Of a stretch of DNA of 64,000 nt, positions 60,597 through 64,000 are shown one piece after another (the stretch's first letter is position 1; every line of letters starts with the position of its first letter). The notes below the pieces were generated by a model. The model was not told the DNA's origin. It saw only the letters and a program-made list of their open reading frames with translations, and ran no database searches. The position numbers were made by a program, and so were the translations under genes. Source of the DNA: Perkinsus olseni. Lineage: Eukaryota > Perkinsozoa > Perkinsida > Perkinsidae. The stretch is from contig JABANP010000204.1 of NCBI GenBank assembly GCA_013115135.1, positions 1 through 64,000 of the forward strand, in the 5' to 3' direction.

Positions 60597-62238
60597 ATGT
60601 CGCACTCTCCTCACTTCGAAGAAGACGTTGCTGAGTTGAAGCAATGGTGGTCATCATCGCGCTGGAAGGGAAAGTGCAGGCCCTACTCTGCCGAGGACGT
60701 CGCCCGTCTACGAGGCAATAAGGATACTCGATCTACCTACCCGTCCAATGCCATGGCCAAGAAGCTTTGGTCACTACTTGTGAAGGCCAGAGAAGAGGGC
60801 ACCTCCGTGAAGACTCTCGGGGTACTGGACCCCGTGCAGGCCATCCAAGTGTCCAAGTATCTCGATGCTCTCTACATCTCCGGTTGGCAGTGTGCTACAA
60901 CATGCTCGTCCAATACAGAGCCGGGTCCAGATTTTGGCGATTACCCGTCGAATACAGTTCCCGACAAGGTTGAGCAGATATTCAGAGCGCAGTGTTTCCA
61001 CGATAAAAGTCAGCTACTCCAGAGGTCCAGCAAGAATGGTTACGACGGCGAACCTCTGAGAGACTTTCTAGCCCCAATCGTCGCTGATGGTGACAGTGGC
61101 CATGGTGGTATCACTGCTGTTATGCGATTGGCGAAGATGATGATCGAGAAGGGGGCTGCTGGGATTCATCTAGAGGACCAGAAGGCTTCCACCAAGAAGT
61201 GTGGTCATTTGGGTGGCAAAGTACTAGTCTCTACCAGGGAACACATTGAGAGGCTCGTGGCGGCGAGACTAACGGCTGATATACTCGGGACGGATACCAT
61301 CATCATTGCAAGGACTGACGCTGAGATAGCTACTCTGCTCGACAACAACGTCGATGATCGTGATCACCCCTTCATTCTGGGAGCGTCCAATCCCGAAGTC
61401 GCCAAAGAGCGGCCCATGAGATACATCGTCGAGGATGCTATCAACAGTGGTTGCTCTGATAAAATACCAGGAGTTAGAGGCTGAGTGGATCGACAAGGCC
61501 CGTCTGTGTACCTTCCCTGAGCTCATATCAATGAAGCTGAAGGAGATGGGGAAGCCGACTGAAGAATGGGATGAGAAGTCCCTGACAATGGGCATACATG
61601 AGATGAGACTGGAGGCTCAGAGGTTGCTTGGTGGAAACGAAGAACTGCCATATTGGAGTTGGGATGCTCCTCGTACTCGAGAGGGTTTTTATCGCATACA
61701 AGGTGGCACTAAGATGTGTATCAGCCGTAGCAGCTCATTCGCCCCGTATTCTGATATGACCTGGATGGAGGCCAAGAAGCCTGACTTGGCTCAAGCGAGG
61801 GAGTTCACAACCGGCGTGAAGAAGGCCCATAGCGGAGCGATGTTCCTTTACAACGTCTTCCCGAGTTTATTCTGGGATAAAATGGGGATGTCTGATGAGG
61901 ATATTGCCGACTTTCAGAGGAAGCTCGGTGAATTGGGCTTCGTTTTCCAGTTCATACCGCTGGCTGGATTTCATGTGTCGGGTCTTCATATGGATCTGCT
62001 TGCCAAGAACTACCGTAAAGAAGACATGCTCGCTTACATGAGAGATGTTCAGAGGGTGGAGAGAGATAATGGTATCGAAATACTTGCCCATCAGAAATGG
62101 TCTGGTGCTGACTATATAGACACAGCTGTATCGATCGTTACTGGAGGCTCTGCTGCTACCACAACCACCTCACGTCTCGCCGGCATCTCTACAGAGCGTG
62201 ACCTGGAGGAACTTGCCACGGCCCCAGCTAATAGTTGA
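60597..62238 (+). CDS. ICL: isocitrate lyase, two exons
   Basis: Cleaves isocitrate to glyoxylate and succinate in the glyoxylate cycle. The N terminus LKQWWSSSRWKGKCRPYSAE, YISGWQCATTCSSNTEPGPD, VADGDSGHGGITAVMRLAK, GAAGIHLEDQ and the catalytic KKCGH signature (STKKCGHLGGK) are all present. The second half has DAPRTREGFYRIQGG, REFTTGV, HQKWSGADYID and a Thr-rich tail. The halves lie in frames one base apart near 61447-61477. A 28- or 31-nt intron there restores continuity (AINSGEAEWIDKARL), otherwise a one-base indel is needed. The active-site stretch usually NLSPSFNW reads NVFPSLFW and the usual FITLAGFH reads FIPLAGFH, so activity may differ. There is no SKL-type peroxisomal end and no leader, so it is probably cytosolic. 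Confidence 0.9.
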
Positions 62239-62939
62239 GAAGACGGTTTGAAGAAGTTTATGAGGGTTGATGAAGGTCTCCTATTTTTTCAATCGCAGAT
62301 CACAGTATTATTGTTGAATCTATGCCGTCAAACTTTTGTTGTTGCTGTTACACTACTGTTACCCTAGTTATAATTTTATTGGCCATCCTTGATGTCAGTC
62401 TCCCCGTCCGAGCGTACGGTATTCGTGTGCCATCGTTATTAACACGCATACCTAGCTCCGACCGAGGGCCACCCTTCGAAAGCCTCAGACGAGCCGTCTG
62501 CTTAATCCTCTGGTATCAATGATCGATATGGTCAATTACAGTGGGCTTCAGGACAACCCCATTTATTTCATCTGAGGACGTTTATAGTATTGCGTTCGTT
62601 CAGCCTAGGAGGCAACCCGCTAGGTAGACTGTTGCTGAGAGGGAGACGCATGAACCGGAAAACAACAGTGGAAGCCACCCAGAAACACCTAACATTCTCT
62701 TAGTAACACAAGAAGCACGCACTGCAGACAACGTCTGTGGGAAACTGTCTACTGTATGAATTTCTCCGGTGTGAGACCTCTCATCAGCAGAAGGGAAATT
62801 TCATACAACAACACTAGCAATACATCGGAACTCGACAGAACAACTTATAAACTGTTTCGCCACGCCCCTTATCTTGGCCTCGAGAGTTCTCGGCCCTTCT
62901 GGGAACTAACAGTTCCACAGAGAATCACATAAGGAAGGC
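62239..62939. other. convergent intergenic gap with one small hydrophobic frame
   Basis: Gap between the 3' ends of isocitrate lyase and the ABCG gene. A 66-codon frame at 62322-62522 (+) has a Cys-rich start and a hydrophobic run (VTLVIILLAILDVSL) that could be a leader or membrane span. With no homology or context it is only a weak candidate gene. Confidence 0.3.
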
Positions 62940-64000
62940 TTAGAAAACATACCTAGCCTTCCTCTTAAGAACAACATTAGTAGCAGTACGAAGAACAATG
63001 ATCAAACCCAGGAGAATGCCGATATCTAGCCCGACGAGGCTTGACTTAGCATCATTAATTTCGCTCAATTGGGTGTAATCGAAACCAAACTCGTTGAAGT
63101 AGGCTAAGTTAACCCCGTACTTCAGAGCACAGAGCCACTGTATCCAACGCAGCCACACAGGGATGTTACTAAGACTCGTAAACAGTCCAGAGAACACCAT
63201 CTGCGGGACGAAAAGCAAGGGCATCATCTGAATGGCCTGCGCCCCCGGAGATTCACGGCTGCTCCAACCAACTGGGCCAGAGAGACCGAGGAGATGTTCA
63301 AGACCCAGGAAGTCAAAAACCAGTAGAAGATGTTGCCCTGGAAGTTCATCATGTAGTAGGTAATGATAATTTGCACAACAGAGTCGACGAAAGGATAGAG
63401 GGAATTCGACCATCATCTTCGAAATCATATAGGGAATGGTTGAATACATATTGCTCGCGTATTCTCTGAGGAAGATACCTCGCTGTTCGGGGAATCGCAA
63501 GATGGTCGCCTGAGCTGAGCCCATCATAGCGAAAATACACACAGTAACCATGCCGCCATAGTAGGGAATGAACTCTCCTAGATTCGACAGCCAGTACTCT
63601 TCACTCTGGCTCGAACCAGCGTCGAAGAACACGCAACCGAAGAGAAGGTTGAGAATGATGAGAACGCTGTAGCGAGCAATCAGTACAGGCTTGTTACGGA
63701 AAGTGTCTCGCGCATCACGCAGGAAGAGTTCTCTGAGCTGAGTGGTAAAGGCAGCGGGCCTAGCCTTGGGCTTCAGAGATGGAGCATCGTTTCCTTGAAC
63801 CCGGGACTTCTCAATGGCAGGCACTAATTTTCACTTCGGCCTGTTTCTTGTACACATGAGCGAGCCTTTGTATCTCCTCCAGGGGAGCAGTCTGAAGCTC
63901 GGAGAGGACAAAGTCGGCTGGGTTGTAATCAGGAGGGCACTTGATAGATGCATTATCCTGGAAGAAGTCCTTGAGGTCGGTAGTGGGGCCCTGGTACACC
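62940..64000 (-). CDS. ABCG-type half-transporter, C-terminal part (5' end beyond the window)
   Basis: The visible part begins in the linker after the nucleotide-binding domain (YQGPTTDLKDFF, CPPDYNPADFVLSEL; typical of White/ABCG proteins). It continues through the membrane domain: LFLRDARDTFRNKPVLIARY, then FGCVFFDAG, EQRGIFLREYASNMYSTIPY, SKMMVEFPLSF, GAQAIQMMPLLFVPQMVFSG, LFTSLSNIPVWLRWIQWL, and the C-terminal span before KRKARYVF. The Walker motifs lie outside the window. Three single-base frame breaks occur: at an AAAA run near 63830, at 63386-63394, and at a GGGGG run at 63239-63247. The last two compensate, and the frame between them reads VDSVVQIIITYYMMNFQG, exactly as the family expects. 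These look like base-calling indels rather than decay. Confidence 0.88.

Noticed and set aside
61786..61795. A 10-mer TTGGCTCAAG identical to the 3' end of the dinoflagellate/perkinsid spliced leader
   Set aside because: It lies inside the isocitrate lyase coding sequence (codons for L-A-Q-A) with no leader upstream. Chance match; not used as evidence for the organism.

Overview
The window is nuclear DNA of an intron-rich, compact unicellular eukaryote. Genes are packed on both strands, and most are cut by GT-AG introns, many of them only 44-55 nt long and some apparently shorter than 32 nt. The gene content (Rab11, Sec24, isocitrate lyase, pepsin-like protease, ABCG half-transporter, a tandem secreted Cys-rich family) fits a protist. 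An alveolate of the Perkinsus type is my best guess, but this is inference from style and content, not proof.

Layout. 0.1-8.6 kb: two membrane-traffic genes on the + strand, a Rab11-like GTPase (six exons, every splice phase resolved) and a Sec24 COPII coat subunit spread over more than 6 kb. 9.0-14.4 kb: three small-molecule enzymes on the + strand, namely a HAD phosphatase of the phosphoglycolate phosphatase type (eight exons resolved), a protein with two fused dCTP-pyrophosphatase (MazG-like) domains, and a secreted gamma-glutamyl hydrolase. 15.0-17.9 kb: a degenerate A1 aspartic-protease-like gene flanked by tRNA-Ser(GCU), tRNA-Arg(UCU) and tRNA-Thr(UGU). 18.0-21.7 kb: phosphoribosylformylglycinamidine synthase (FGAM synthase) that has lost most of its glutaminase domain.

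23.6-36.0 kb is an accessory region: a tandem family of small secreted cysteine-rich proteins built on one four-exon plan, with seven loci that retain exons 2-4 and two truncated relics. Three pairs of a divergent start-less copy followed by a canonical copy repeat about every 2.4-2.8 kb. Two pieces of the FGAM synthase 3' end lie inside the array, as do several short-loop palindromes. 36.3-37.1 kb holds a duplicated scrap of the neighbouring giant gene and a single-exon secreted Cys-containing protein.

38.5-59.0 kb on the - strand is occupied by two head-to-tail giant genes of helical ARM/HEAT-like repeats. The larger (about 14 kb) carries a PDZ domain near its N terminus and one exon of about 5 kb. 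60.6-62.2 kb: isocitrate lyase (+) with altered active-site residues. 62.9-64 kb: the C-terminal half of an ABCG transporter (-), running off the window.

Several conserved genes contain single-base frame breaks (dCTPase, FGAM synthase, ABCG, one Cys-rich copy). In ABCG two of the breaks compensate each other and two of the three lie in homopolymers, which points to residual assembly indels as at least part of the cause. Pseudogene calls based on a single shift should therefore be treated with care.
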